Positions 1-13,546 of a DNA stretch of 64,000 bases are shown here, piece by piece. Below the pieces are notes generated by a model, which saw nothing but the letters and a program-made list of their open reading frames with translations, searched no databases and was not told the DNA's origin. Position numbers and translations under genes: made by a program. Numbering within the stretch: the first letter of the stretch is position 1; each line of letters opens with the position of its first letter. This stretch comes from Rostratula benghalensis. Its lineage: Eukaryota; Chordata; Aves; Charadriiformes; Rostratulidae. The stretch lies in contig VXAI01000191.1 of the NCBI GenBank assembly GCA_013399305.1, positions 1,075,191 to 1,139,190 on the forward strand. The letters run 5' to 3'.

Positions 1-3000
1 TTGAACTGTCTTTGAGTTACTTGATTTTGAAAGTGTCTGGAACATGCAGTCATCCTAGCTCAAGGCAGCAACAATGCCAAGAGAGTTATGACATATTTTT
101 ATTGCAAAAAAAAGTCTGTTTTAAATGTCAACAACCTGTTAAACCAGTGCTTTCACATTACCTCAAGTTTAGGGCTTAATTTCAAACACTTTCAGCCAAC
201 CTAGCATACTTTGGGAGAGACCAAACATCATTTTGGTGATTCTGGAGCACAGGTCACACAGATTCCTGAGCTTGCTGCCCCCTTCCCACACTGGAATTGA
301 GCACAGCATTACACCTGGGTACCAGTTCTTGGCCTAATGTTGAGGCCCAGAACCGTACTGCAATAAAAAATTAATAACAGGTCCCATTGTATTTCCAAGG
401 TACTGCTCACACCCGCCAAAACTCAGACTCACAAAGGCCTTTGTCAGTGCAAGTCATGTTCACAAAAGCCTAAATTCCATGTTGATTTTGCCTCTTCCTC
501 TCACATTGACCATCATCCATCATTTCAGAAGGAGTTTCACTGATTTCAGGGGCAGTCAGAGGTTTATAGGTCTGGATGTCTGGCCCTGTTGGAAAGCCCC
601 AGTGAGTGCCATCAAGGTGACTCCAGTGCTTTGCAGACATTTCCGAACACCAAACAACTGAGCTCTTGTTCTTTGGACTAACCTACTATGTCACTCACAT
701 CTCCAGGAGTTCAACATAATGACAGGCAACTCTGTGAATTAAGAGTATTCTAATGGCTCCTGACATTCACAAGAGTTTTCAGGAAATAATTTGACATGAT
801 TAATGCAAAATAATTCCCCTTTGCTTTTAACAAGCTCGTCAGTAGTCAATGAACCCTTACACCAGGCAAGGATACCTATGACTCTTTTAATCCTCTGCTA
901 AAGATGAACTGATTCTAACAAATTGTCTTACATCATTGACTGCTTTTAAGCTACAGAAGAATATTCTAGGGAGGTGGAAAACTTTAAAAACAACTGTAAT
1001 TAGAAATGACACTTAACAGACACCCATCTCAGAGGAAAATCGTGTGTACGTATCTACACAGATTATGGACTACGAGAAATTTGCCTGCTATCCCCTAGAT
1101 GCAATAAATATTTAAAAGCTGTGTCACTGTGCACACGTTAACAATACAGAGGCCAACTGATGGTGCTGGCGGGCAGCGTATCCCATCCCGCATCAATAAT
1201 GTTAAGTTGGTCTTAGTTCTCAATGCCTCCCCAATCTACCTTCAAAAAGTCTCCTGTGTTCTGATACTCTCGTTGTTTAAACTTTGAGATGAGTATCAAT
1301 GTCAAAACAATTTTTTATTATTTCAACTGGAGTAACATTCTACTTTGAAGGGAGTTTTACTTATTTTTGCCAAATCAATTTTTAAGATGGAATTTAAGAG
1401 GAATTTTTTTTTAGCGAATATTGGTACTCCCAACATCTTTAGAAGATTTTTCGTATCATTCATATGAAATCAAAGATTTCAATCTCTAACACAATATGCA
1501 GCAAAATTTGAAATATTAACTAAGTTTCTTCCTTATACTTTTTTTAATGTCACTGTCACAAATCACTGTGGGATGTTAATTTTCCTTGTTTTTCTCTAGT
1601 AACACATTTTTTCCTCTAAGTATCATTTGTGTCAGAGAAAATAGCTTGCAATTTTTAATATGACTTCATTTTGATGCCATTGTTGGATGTTTCCCCATAT
1701 TGGCATTCTAATAAATATATTTTTATTACACAGAATGAACAGTATATTTTTATTATATTTTTCAATTTCAGATAGACAGACTTGAAACAGTTCAGAATAA
1801 AACAGTATGGCTTATATAAATCTTGCTTCCCCTCCTTTGAAAGACCACCTCCAACCTCATAATTAAATTTAACTATCCTATCAGATAAATAAAGTAAAAA
1901 TATGCAAACTAGATACTTTCTTCGTGGATTGTGGTCTGCCTATTATGTGCTACTCAGGTGTTAATTCTGGAAGTTGTGTGGAATCTTGGGTTAGTTTAGA
2001 CAGAATGAGTGACTCTGAACAAAAATGAATTTGGGATCCTGTTTACAAAGAAAGGATAAAAAAGCACTTCTGTGATGTCAAAATTGCCACAGTCATTCAT
2101 GCCTTTATCTCCAGAGTGAGTCAGAGGAATGGATTTTTCCCTAGCTCTGCGCAATTATTAAAATTGCAACAGCAAAACAGGTCATCCATCATCCTCATAA
2201 TACTATGAGAAATTCTGAAAGTGTACCTTACCTTCAGCCACATAAATCAGGACTATTTGCTATATTACTAGCAAGTTGCCCATAATTAGTATGAACCTCT
2301 CTTTTATACTTTCTTCTTTTGTTTAGTACGCTTTTTTATTGCTGTATTTTTTCCTTATTTTTTATGCTAGGAATGAAATGGAAAAATGATAAGAACCAAT
2401 TATTCATATTGGCAGAAAACATTGTAAACAGATTGTCAATTGATGATTAGTTGGCATACAAAGCTGTAGATAAAAATATTTATTCCATTGCTTTGAAATA
2501 TCTAGAGGGAATTTATTTTATATTATATATTAAATTATATTAAAATATAAAATAATCAAGAAAAAAAGTAACCATTTCTCCAGCTTTATGATTTGGCTTC
2601 TAGACAATAATTCTGTTCAGAAAAAAGTTCTTACACTTATGTCCCCCAGAAAACCCACCCCTACCTAATATGTAGTTTTAAACCAGCATTTTCTAATTAA
2701 ATGTGAATTCATAGCTTTGCTGAAGTCTGTAATAGCTTTTTCCACAGAATTCAATGAACCCAAGACTTTACCCCACAGGAGGTAAACCTCATTTTCATCT
2801 GACTGAATGGCTTTAATTAGATAAATGAGTTAACTTCAAGGATAAGAACTTGACAGTTCAATAGCATTACACTTAGACTCTTAAGGTATACAAATTCAAA
2901 TACTTAAAAGAAATAGCTGTCCTTATACCTATAAAAACTAAAGAAAACAATGGCCATACTCTGTCTATTTTAAGGAAATATCTCAAGCTGCAAAGGCTGC

Positions 3001-3282
3001 ACTTCCATGTACTAGAGATCTATAATTCCAAGTTAGAAGGAAGAGAAGAGATGGAACACTTTTAATAAAATTCAAGACAAAAGGGGATCTTCCTTTAGCA
3101 CAGTAATAACTGATGGTCTTATCTGGGAGATGGTCATACCTGTGACTCTGCTGTGTCTTCATTTTCCATTTAGAAATCACAAGATAAAATAACAGAATCT
3201 AATTAGGTTAGCAAAGTACTCTAATTTCCAAGCTATATACAAGGAATCTAATTCCACAGCAGGGAAAATGTAAAGGTATTTT
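1..3282. other. unique AT-rich noncoding DNA
   Basis: I see no gene or recognisable transposon here. The open frames are short (60-65 codons) and resemble nothing I know. The stretch includes an AT-only-like patch near 2515-2565. Around 1165-1195 there is a small cluster of three CpG dinucleotides, which stands out because CpG is rare across the window. The region is probably intergenic or intronic. Confidence 0.6.
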
Positions 3283-3303
3283 AAAAAAAAAAAAAAAAAA
3301 AAA
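3283..3303 (+). repeat. poly(A) tract, 21 A
   Basis: An uninterrupted run of 21 A is followed by A-rich sequence to about 3330. No polyadenylation signal or flanking duplication is evident, so I do not call it a retroposed tail. A T22 run lies about 280 bp downstream, giving an inverted pair of homopolymers. Confidence 0.95.
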
Positions 3304-3581
3304 GGAAAAAAAAGAAAACCAAAAGAAAACACACCACATTGGGCTATCATAAAGTAAGCATCGATCCATTGTTCGTTTCAGATAAAGGAATTGACCATCA
3401 ACCACTGAACATTGTGGCTAATGATTCCACACACTGACCTACAGGATACTTCCTCATTTTGACCTGAATAAGATAAAGTGTCCCCAAGAACCTGGTCTTA
3501 GTGGAAATTAAATTAAAAATATTTCTGAAAAAAAGAAAAATCGGTCTGAAATATGTCATACTGATCTTTACCAATTAATTA

Positions 3582-3603
3582 TTTTTTTTTTTTTTTTTTT
3601 TTT
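3582..3603 (+). repeat. poly(T) tract, 22 T
   Basis: An uninterrupted run of 22 T, complementary to the A21 tract at 3283-3303. On the minus strand it could be the remains of a poly(A) tail, but nothing on that side (3604 onward) resembles a known retroelement. Confidence 0.95.
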
Positions 3604-6600
3604 CAAAAAAGTCCCAGGCAACCATAAATAATCCAGAATGAGAATCTTAATCTTTCTGTTGTCTCTCCTGGGGATTAAAGGCACAAACATATCAAAATAA
3701 AGTTGAATTTAAGGGCTACTACAAGTAAAATAGAACAGGCTAATAATTCAGTGAGTACAGAATATCTTTACAGATGACAAGGCAGATGTCTTAGTGTTGT
3801 AAAATTTTAATATCACTGTGGTGCTTCACTGACTTTGAGCCCTGGTCCCCAAGTAAAGATTTATTCTTTCCCTTTAACTATGAAAAACTTCTTGCAGTTT
3901 TACAGGTCTTGAAGGCTTTACATATTTTTGGACTTTGTATGAAACTTGAATTACAATCTCCTGTTAGCTGTAGTTCTTTCCCTTCTGTCTAATTTTTCTT
4001 CAAAGCAAGTGGTACAGTTTATTGCAATTGTTTCTTTAAGTATCTCACCAGGGGTGGCTGTTAGTCACTTACATGAAGTGCCTCCACTTAGAATGCCAAT
4101 TTACGCAGCAGGACCCTGCAGAGCAGCAGTAGCAAGACAGGGGATATTTAAAAGATAATTAAATACAGTAAGAAAATGAATAGAAAAATTGAGAAAAAAA
4201 AGTGGAGAAAGAAAAAAAATATTTGCATTATGAACATGAAACTAAGCAAAAACACGGATGAGAAAAGCTGTGGAAAGAAGGAACTGGAAATTAAACTGTA
4301 AATATTGCTGATCACAGTGCACTCTGAAAGGCAGATGCCATGCTGGTGAAACTTTTGATAGAGGAGGGTATTCTAATTCTGAACATTCAATGCAATTTTA
4401 ACATTAGTATCTTTGTGGGGGGGTAAGGATTGATTTTAAGAAAAATATTTCCTTCCATCTTGGTTGTTCCCAGAATGGGAAACCCAGGTTTAAAGGCCTA
4501 GTCTGAACCAAAAAATGAGTTTACCCTAGATCAGTCCTCTACAAGCTTCTTACCAGAAGTGTAGTGGGAAGGAACCCCTATAATGCCAGTCAAATATGAC
4601 ATGAAAAAAGCGTCTTTCTCGGATCAAAACCTGGCAGGCACATATGAACACAGGAAGGTAGCCACTACCGTAAGACATATTCCTTTCAGTTACGGATGTT
4701 TGCAGATTATAAACCACCCGTGAAGTAGGGTTTCTTCCAGAACCACTCCTTGCTCTCACAGAATTCTTCCTTTCAGAGGAGCTAATGTAGGAATGTGGAA
4801 TACATTCACACATAGCTTACAATGAATGCTAAATGCTCCCAAATTATTCCTTTGACTTTTTCTTTCTCCTCTCATTAATGTGGTCTCTTCATCTTTCTGA
4901 AGAGAAAATTGAGATAGAGATTATGATGTACAGCTAAACCTCTTATTCATGAATGAAGATGGTAGAGGACATACTGATAAAATTACTGAGGTAAGACTTG
5001 TTCTAAAGATAATTTTTTTATTGTTCTTTTCTCTACAGCCACAATTCTTGATTTGAATCTCTTAACTTTGCTTGACATTCATTGTCATATTTAAGAGCCT
5101 TGAAATAGCAGGTGATAACAAAATTCATGTATTATTGCACACTCAAACCTCTTTGATCCTTCAAATTTACCTAACAAAAAAAATAATAACTAGTTTCTTA
5201 TCGATTAACTTCATAATTTAAAAGTGACTTAGTTTTGCACCATAACATGCATTTATCAGTCTACATTATTTAGAGAACCTGATATTTGCTCATACATAAG
5301 CACTGCTAGAAAAAACTTTAACCACTGTAATATATAATGTTAAAAGTGTCCACTAACAGAACAGCTGTACAAGGTCTTAAGGCTAACAGGAGTGCGCAAT
5401 GTAGATCGGGATTCATCTTCTTTTTCTTATAGAAAATGCTGCACATAGCTCTCATAGCAAATAAGTCTAGGGAAAAAGCCCTACCAGAGCCAGTGAACTG
5501 GCAGCTCCTGCCAGAGAGCATCCTACGTCTGGTAGGCTGAAAGCTCTCTGCTCACCAGAAACAAAGGCAAAAACATCGTGTCCCTATTTTCAAGAAATGA
5601 GTTCCTATTCCATGTGACAAAACCCCACAGAAATGGTACTTATGCTTTTATACTGGTCTTTTAAAGGCATTAAATGAGATAATATGTTTCTTTGCTGCAC
5701 AGAGCTCAGCTCTAGATCTCTGACTTTAAACAAAACAAAACACTCGGGAGTGGACAGTTTCCAAAGCCAACAGTGTGGGATCTGATGGAGTGCAAATGAG
5801 GACCACAGCAGCAGCTTTCATAACAGGAGGAGCTAGCTCTGCTAGCTCTGCTAGTTCTGCTATCTGCTCACCCATCAAGGTGCTGTTTACTTGCAGCACA
5901 CAATCTCGCCTGTACCCTATGCTGCTAAGTGCTGTCACACATAACAAAAAGTGGTCCCTGACCCCAAGGCCTGACACTCAGCGTACAATAGCAGTAAAGA
6001 GATATCAGAGGAGGAACAGAACATGTGGGATATTCATAAATAGCATAAAAAGCAATGGTCAAGACCTGTCAGCTGCTTAGCTATTCTTCTTAGCACTATT
6101 TATTCCTAGCTACGGGGGTGGAGCTATTTTGCAGGGTGCTTTTTCCAATTCACTGCGGTGCCTAGGATGAAAGCCTGAAGAGCAAAGCAAATGTTAATAA
6201 CAAAAGAGATGAAGCAGAGATGGGCACAAAAGCCAGCAGCCCTACAGTGAACACACTGAAGTACAAAGAGTCAAGAGCATCAAATGAAAATGTTAAATGC
6301 TTTTACATAGAGGATTTGAGTGAACTACATTTGCAGTAGCAAATTCTCATCGCTGAAGAATTTGAATCGAATACCAGGTGGGTTATGGCAATAACCACGT
6401 ATTCCATAGCAGAAGTGCCATCACGTTTCTTTCATAGCTGAAGTTTGTTTGAATAGAAAAAAGATTTGAATAGTGAAGTCTAACAAAGCATAAAAGAAGA
6501 CACAGATTTCAGAGTGACTTTTTATTTTCTTCCATTGACATAGTAGATCATTATGATTTGGAGACATAAAAACTCAAGAAACAATTGAATAGTTGGAAAA

Positions 6601-9600
6601 TAGTCTCTATGGGGATGAATAAAGAACAAAATCCTAGGATGGATATTTTCCTTACTAACAATGAGACATTAGGAAATAGATTAAGCAAAAAGACATGGTT
6701 TTACTTGAACAGGATATTTTATATGGAGAAGTGGAACAACCTTTCATCTCGTGTTCCTTCCATAGGGAAGGAAAGAACATAATGCTGACAGCAATTGGGG
6801 AAGAACTCATCCTTACTTATTTTGCTACTTTTCAGTTAAACTAGATCAACTGGAGGCAGGTTCAAAGCAGTTGTGAGTTGGAAACTGGAGAAAAACAGTT
6901 ATTTTGTTAATAAAATCTCCAATAAAGAGGACTGTTGGGAAAAATGCACCTTACTTAAGCTTCGTGGGTAGTGCTTTGTTGACAGTATACTACCTAAAGT
7001 CACCTCTGGGATTGAAAACAGGAGCTCCCATCTGCTGGCTGAATGGCCCAACTGCAGAGAAAGTGGACAGATAAAAGCAAAAAGACTCTATTTGATGTTC
7101 CTGTTTAAGCAGATTATAAGGGGGAAAAGATAAAAAGCCCTGCAAACTATCCTTACATCTTTTTCAATCTAAATTTCCTTTTTCTGTGCATGAACAATTG
7201 GAATTTTAAACTCAGAGGTGAAGTAGTACTGATCATACAAGAATGCAAGAGTCAGAGTGGATACATGAAGAAAAATTTGCCAAAAGCAAGAAACAAGCCG
7301 AACTGAAGAGTGTGCTAGTATTTTTATTATTGTTCAAGAAATAGTAAAGAAATTAATGTACTATCAACTAAGCTAAAATCTTCCAGTAGGTTGATTCCCC
7401 TAGTAACGTCCAGTGTTTGAACACTTATTCCTCAGCAACTCAGAAATAACATCTCTTTTCAGTAAGGTATGAGTGCACTTACTGAAGGGCTCGAATACAT
7501 TCATCCACACTTATTTTGTAGTAACTTGTAATGTCTTGTTCACAAGCTTGTTCCCAAGTGGAGGCTAAGATAAGAGATAGGAGATTTGGTTGGGTACGAA
7601 AATTTATGTTCCTCCATGTTCTGGGTTTGACACTAGTTCATGGCTAGGAATAAATAGTAATATCAGCCTTGGCACATGCTCATCCAATGTTGGGTTTTTT
7701 TAATGTAAGACTGATTTGATAGACTGTAGCATAGCAGATACTATGGAATAGCTGTAAGCAATCATTTCACCAATTGTGTGTGATCTCTGAAAATGACAAT
7801 CAGATAGAGATGGATGGTGCTATTGGGAAAAAAAGAAAAGGTTCCTTTGACAAGGATATTTGTAATTAATTGGTATTTTTTTTCTCAGATCAACCTCACA
7901 AGCGAGCTCTCAAGTCAGCTAAAATTGGCAATTCATATGAATGCATCCCTGTTGAGTTATGCCTGTCTGTATAAACTGGCCAGACCGGAAACAAAATTAC
8001 CTTAAAAATTGCCTGCCTCCTCCACACTTGGTGCTGGTTTCAGTACATTACACTTTAATTCTCTCATGGGGGTAACATTTTTATCCAGGGAATGAGATCA
8101 CTTGCAAAATAAATGAATTAGTGCATCTCACAGTTGACGATAGTGCATGTAGGTCCACCTAATTTTGGCTCAAATGAAGCTGAGGAAATAAAACTGCTGT
8201 AGTCAAAACAGGTCTTTAAAGGTCTTTTGTCATCTCTGTCAGAGGTTTCTGTACATGTCAGTAGAATCTTTATTCATAGCATTGCAAATTTCCTTATTCA
8301 TGACATGGGCTAGGGTTGTACCAACCAAATCATGTGTGTTTGTAATTAATTTTATGCTTCAGTAGCTCAGGGATACTGTAACTATGAATAATTGCCTTAT
8401 GCAAAAAAGGTTCAGTTACCTTTTAGCAAGTAGTAAAGGTGACAAAGTAGATCACATTCACCTAGTAAAGTACTGGATTTTGAGCCTCATGTATACTATT
8501 GTACTTCTTATTGTTTACCATTCAGTACTTAAACACCAAAAGGCTGACACTGCAGTTGAGAATGCAGCACAAGTTTATGATGGGATCTCAGCTCCCTACA
8601 CAGTGTATGGGAAGGGCTAGAAAAGGAAGCAAAAAAACAGACCAGAGAGACATGAAGACTTGAAAGCCCACAAAGATCTTCTGTATGAAACTGGCTTAAC
8701 CACTGAAGACAAATTTACTCTACAACCTCCCCCTTCCACCTGTTATAGTCAAAGAAGAAAGATTCACATCTCATAGGACCTGATGCACCTTCCTGGAACT
8801 TTTTTTTAGGAAAAGATAAGTCCTCTCTTGGGGTGAACTTTCTCTCTCCATTCCTTAATAAAGTAAAACAATCAATTTACCTTATATGAGAAATTTTTCT
8901 ACAACAAAAGCTTGAGATCAGGAGCATAACATAAAGTATTCTTTTACCATTGAGAAACATATCCTCTCAACAAGTTAATTGCATTAATGGCAATTGCTAA
9001 TTGTTAATGGCATGTAGCCATTGAAATAGTGTCTCTAACCCTTTTAGACATCTTCCAATACTTGAATTTAAAAACAGTATTTATCTTCTGTGGACTGTGA
9101 ATTTGCTTATTTCATTTAACTGACTCCAACAAGTTTTTGCATCATGGTTATAGTAATTTATTAAAAATAATCTTGAAATAACCTCAAATAAGCTTTATTA
9201 CCAGAATCTTTGCTAAAGGCTCAGTAACCAAAACCTTTTTGCAAGATTTAGACTTTTTTTTGTTAGAATTTCCAAACTCTCTGAAGCTTTTTCGATATAT
9301 ATCTATTGAGTACTTGGTTCTCAGATTCTCATTTTAAACACTTTTTCCCCTATTGAGAATTTGCAAATCATGATCCCAGCAGTGTAGTCTGATGTCTAAA
9401 GCTGTGTTTTGAACTCTTTGAGGGAAAAACAGCCCACTCTTTCCAGCTTCCCACCCACTTCAATTATGTTTCAAACAGTTTCACCTGCCACTCTCAAGAG
9501 AGCTTGAGGCACGATCCATGGAAGAACAAAGATACCTTAATCTCTCAAAATTGCCGTGCAAAGGTTTTAGATGATAGTCTTTTGTCCAATTAAAGTTTTA

Positions 9601-11040
9601 GGCCTCATCAGGTGCCTACATTCTGTGAATGATATACAAGGTAGTTTTTCCCTTGCAACGCAATGCTGTTCAAGCTCCAAAACTAAAGGTGTTGTACATA
9701 TCATTAATTTGCCTGAATGCAACACCATATGAAACGGTTACGCTGTTATAGGACAGCCTGAGTTCATACCTCTTAGATCTTGTACAGGCACACCTTCTCA
9801 TACAGTGGTACTTGAATACTCTTAAAATAATACTACTTTTAATTTTGTACTCAGTGTTTGTGGGCAATACATCATTGGAACAACTAGAGGCCTACATAAG
9901 GTAGCTGAGAGAAAATGCTGAAGAAAAACTGGATAAAATATGACCATTGCTGTGACTTCAGTGCCTGTCTGGAAAAAAAAAAAAGGAATTACCTTATTTC
10001 CAATCTGTATTCATCACTCTGCGTCTTACTCCGCAGCAAAATGTCATTTTTTCACAAAACTCAGAAGAAGTAATAACATATTTCTCTTACTCCCTAGCAC
10101 AGCATATCCATCATTTAGCTGCGCCAGATACAAATCTTAGTTGGCAACAGAAACTAGATGTGGATATTCCAAGTATAAAACCAGATAGATTTTACAGTCC
10201 TCTCCTTCTTCCCCGGCTCAAGAATATACAAGTGTTTTTCATAAAGGGGAGCAGTGTTAAAAGCAAGTTAGCTAATGCCAAATCTAGAAAACCCCAAAAT
10301 AGTTGTCCCTGTGTTAAGTAACATCCTTGTGAGAAATGGGAGGTGAAGCTTGACTTTTATCAAAAGCAGGGAAAAATGTGGGTCTTTATATCCCAGGTGA
10401 ATGCTCAAACTTGGAGTTTCTGGATTAAAAGTGTGTGGATGTAGGTCTCCTCTGCACAGGGGCTGATCTGCTGTGGTGCCCCAGGACTGCAGTCAGGTAA
10501 GAACCCGTGCAGGTAGGTAGCGTGTCTTGCTGCTCAATACTATCCAGATCTGAGCGGTTCTCAGCTTGCCCCAAAACAAACATTGGAAGTCTATATGTCT
10601 TTGTTAATATTTTTGGAGGGGGGAATATAGTTATATGACTACTGAATTATGGGGTTGAGAATATGTACTTTCACACCTATGAGGAGAGGCGGACAAACTC
10701 ATGGGAAAATCTGAACATATGTGACGATAAAGCTTGTACATCTTATTTTCTACCAGGGAGAAGACACTCATTCAGAAGTAATACTTTGAAGTACAACTGA
10801 AAATCAGTGTAATGTTAGGATTAAGTCTATAGAGGTCTTGATAGTGGAAAGAATCTGAACTTCAGGTATTTTGATTGTTAATATAATATCGGAAGAGCAA
10901 TGGTAGCACATTTATAATTCTGGAGTAAATATGAAAACCACTGTTTTACTCCCCCCAGAGATTACCCCAGTTATTGATTAGGAAATGTAATAATTAGGTT
11001 TAGATATCAGCCATAATTTGGCAGGGTCTCTCATGATTAT
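3604..11040. other. unique noncoding DNA with no recognised gene
   Basis: No coding gene or transposon is recognised in these 7.4 kb. Contents worth noting are a 9-bp tandem repeat (5832-5868) and a somewhat richer stretch at 5750-6180 containing a GGGGGTGG box near 6114. Near 10460-10496 a good splice-donor match follows an acceptor-like sequence by 37 nt. The open frames of 63-101 codons show no family signature. Confidence 0.55.
5832..5868 (+). repeat. 9-bp short tandem repeat, about 4 copies
   Basis: The unit GCTAGCTCT occurs at 5832-5840 and 5841-5849. A copy with one change (GCTAGTTCT) follows at 5850-5858, then a decayed partial copy. Because 9 is a multiple of 3, every frame stays open through it: the plus strand reads Ala-Ser-Ser repeats and the minus strand Ala-Glu-Leu repeats. 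This explains the overlapping open frames here, which are not evidence of coding. Confidence 0.85.
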
Positions 11041-11126
11041 GTTATGTTATGTTATGTTATGTTATGTTATGTTATGTTATGTTATGTTATGTTATGTTAT
11101 GTTATGTTATGTTATGTTATGTTATG
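11041..11126 (+). repeat. (GTTAT)17 pentanucleotide microsatellite
   Basis: Seventeen uninterrupted perfect copies of GTTAT occupy 11041-11125. They are preceded by an imperfect unit (GATTAT) and followed by GGATG. The purity suggests a recent expansion and likely length polymorphism; this is inference. No transposon tail adjoins it. Confidence 0.97.
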
Positions 11127-11646
11127 GATGTTCCTTTGGAAATGGGGAGGCTGTATGCCTGAAAAAAATATTATAGCTTGTTTTCTGAGTTACTGACATT
11201 TCAGAAAGCTAGATCTTGGAATGCTTAGGGATTAATTTTCTCACTGATGAGTTACAGCACAGGTGATTAATATGGATCATTCACAAGGAAAGAACAACTC
11301 GAGCATCTCTCAAAAATTTATTCTTAAGTCCCGTTTCACTACTAAACATCCCCTAAAACAAAGGCAGAAAACAGATAGTAGCATTCAAATGGAAGGATTT
11401 TATATCTCAGAAGTATTTTACCTGTTAAAGATGCATTTCCAAGAGATAAAATAAACAGGTCATTCTACTAATAATAAATCTGTGGTTGTATGTGATCATG
11501 ATAGAATTGCATTTATTGTGTGCAAAAATATGGTTTGTGAATCAATATATGTGTTTTCAGTACTTCAGAAAAGCAAAAGAGAGTAGGAGGAAAAAATTAA
11601 ATGACAAAGATAATACCAAGTTGCTTAAATAATGCTCCACTGCATA
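11127..11646. other. unique noncoding DNA before the gap
   Basis: An AT-rich stretch between the pentanucleotide array and the assembly gap. I see no gene, transposon or repeat in it. Confidence 0.6.
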
Positions 11647-11694
11647 NNNNNNNNNNNNNNNNNNNNNNNNNNNNNNNNNNNNNNNNNNNNNNNN
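11647..11694. other. assembly gap (48 N)
   Basis: A run of 48 N. The sequence on both sides is AT-rich and nonrepetitive. Nothing in the flanks shows what is missing or whether the gap length is real. Confidence 0.99.
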
Positions 11695-13546
11695 TTATAA
11701 AAAGTAAACAGAAAAGTAATTTTATAACAAAATTTGGTAACACATAAGTTAAGATATGAGGATAAGTGATACAGAAGTAAAAAAGTACTCATAAAAAATT
11801 TCCTGAGAAGGGAAATGGCCTATAAGAGGGAATGTTTTGCCTATACTAAGGACAAGATCAGTGTGAATCATCATCAGATTGGGCAAATACATTCTATACT
11901 ACAACAAGGAAGGAAGTTAACGGTGTATCAGGAATTGCTTGCAATGCACAGAGCTCAAAAATCATATCTAGAAGCGTCAGTGCAGAGCTCAGATACAGAA
12001 CGTATGGTGTGATCTTGATCACTGGATCAGCCTAAAGAGGATGCAGCTGAAGATAACAGAATCATGTGGTCTAATAAAATCACCAAAGCTGCCTGTTGTG
12101 AAAACAGTCCTTTCAAACAAACCAATGCCTCCAAACATCCAGCTCAGACACCAATGGACTACAATCAGACATAGGTCTGCCTCCTATAGGGCTCCAAGGT
12201 TGCCCGCCTGAATCATCAGTTCCTAATATCACTTAATTTATGCTGAAACTTCACTTGGAACTACCATTGCTTCTCATAGAGCAGGATTGTCCCAGAGCAA
12301 TCATCAGGAGAGGGGCAGGAACAATTTCCCTTACATCTAAGACTGTTTCCTTACACTCAGAATGCAGTTTAATGAGTTTCTCTGGAAAACATAGATTTTG
12401 GCTGGTCCATCAGCATGGTTTGTTTATTGCAAGTGTAGTGACAGACCTTTTGTTTTTTTTGCCTTCCAGAGACATATGGCTTCCTAGCAAACCATGAAAC
12501 AGTATTTATCTTTTATCTTTCTCCCTTCTCAGCATGGCTTGGATCCATAATTGAGCCCTTAATTTCTTTTCTCAAAGAACTAAAATCTGCTTGTTAAACT
12601 GCCAGGTGCAATGTGATGTTAATGACTGAGTAGTGCATAATTCTGTGGTATTAATAGCTATTGCTAGGCAAGTATGTACCTGTCCTATTCATTAATTCCT
12701 TTCTGACTGGTACATTATTCTTCCTTAAACAGTATTTTTCCTTCTATCTGTTGAGAAGTTCTTCGTGTCCCTCTTGATTTTTCTATTTGCTATTATTAGT
12801 TTTAAATCACATTTCCTTAAATTAGAGAGTTTTAAACCTTCTACACTGAATGAAATTTCATGGCTTTGGATTGGATATCCCTTTTCAAATTTGATTAAAA
12901 AATATAAAAAACCTTGCTAATCACTTATCACACAGGTCAGAAAGTTTAAAACTGTATGCTCAAAATTAATCTATACTTGGCTCTTAATATTTTTAATGCA
13001 CACTGTTTCATCAGTAAGGTGGTAACTTCTGAACACTTGAAGTTGCTAGAGAAGCTCTTAGGTGTGAGGAATAGTAAATGAGAGCATTTAATACATTTGT
13101 TAGATGTGATTTTTCTTTTTAAAAGAAAGTTACATAGAAACCAGTTGTGGGGTTTTTTTTAACCTTCATGAGTAATCAGATTAATATGGTGCATCTTTTG
13201 TATTCTGAAACCAGGCTGCAATGCCATTTCTCATTATCACAGTTTTCCTGTGTGAGAAACAGTGATTTGCACCACAGTAAAAAGCTGAAAACGCGTTCAT
13301 GTTAATACTTCTATTAATATTGTCAGCCACATGAACGTCTGCATAGACCAAACTTCATCTTGTTTCATTTAAATTGCCTGAAGTCCTGGGACACAGAGCC
13401 TGTGGTAACCCAGGAGAGAAAACATTTTGAGTCACTCATGGCTCTCTTGGATGTAGTTATCATGTAAAACACAGTACTTATACTGAGGTCATCTGGTGTG
13501 TTATGTGAGCAACCCTCTGAAACCTTAGTTTCAAGGCTCAGATCTT
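11695..13546. other. unique noncoding DNA
   Basis: No recognised gene or mobile element. An 85-codon open frame at 12240-12497 has no visible domain, and its composition matches the neighbouring DNA. The stretch ends where the minus-strand CR1 tail begins. Confidence 0.55.

Noticed and set aside
6655..6780. GACATTAGGAAATAGATTAAGC, similar to part of the CR1 3' coding end
   Set aside because: Only one short word fits. The sequence after it does not follow the CR1 order.
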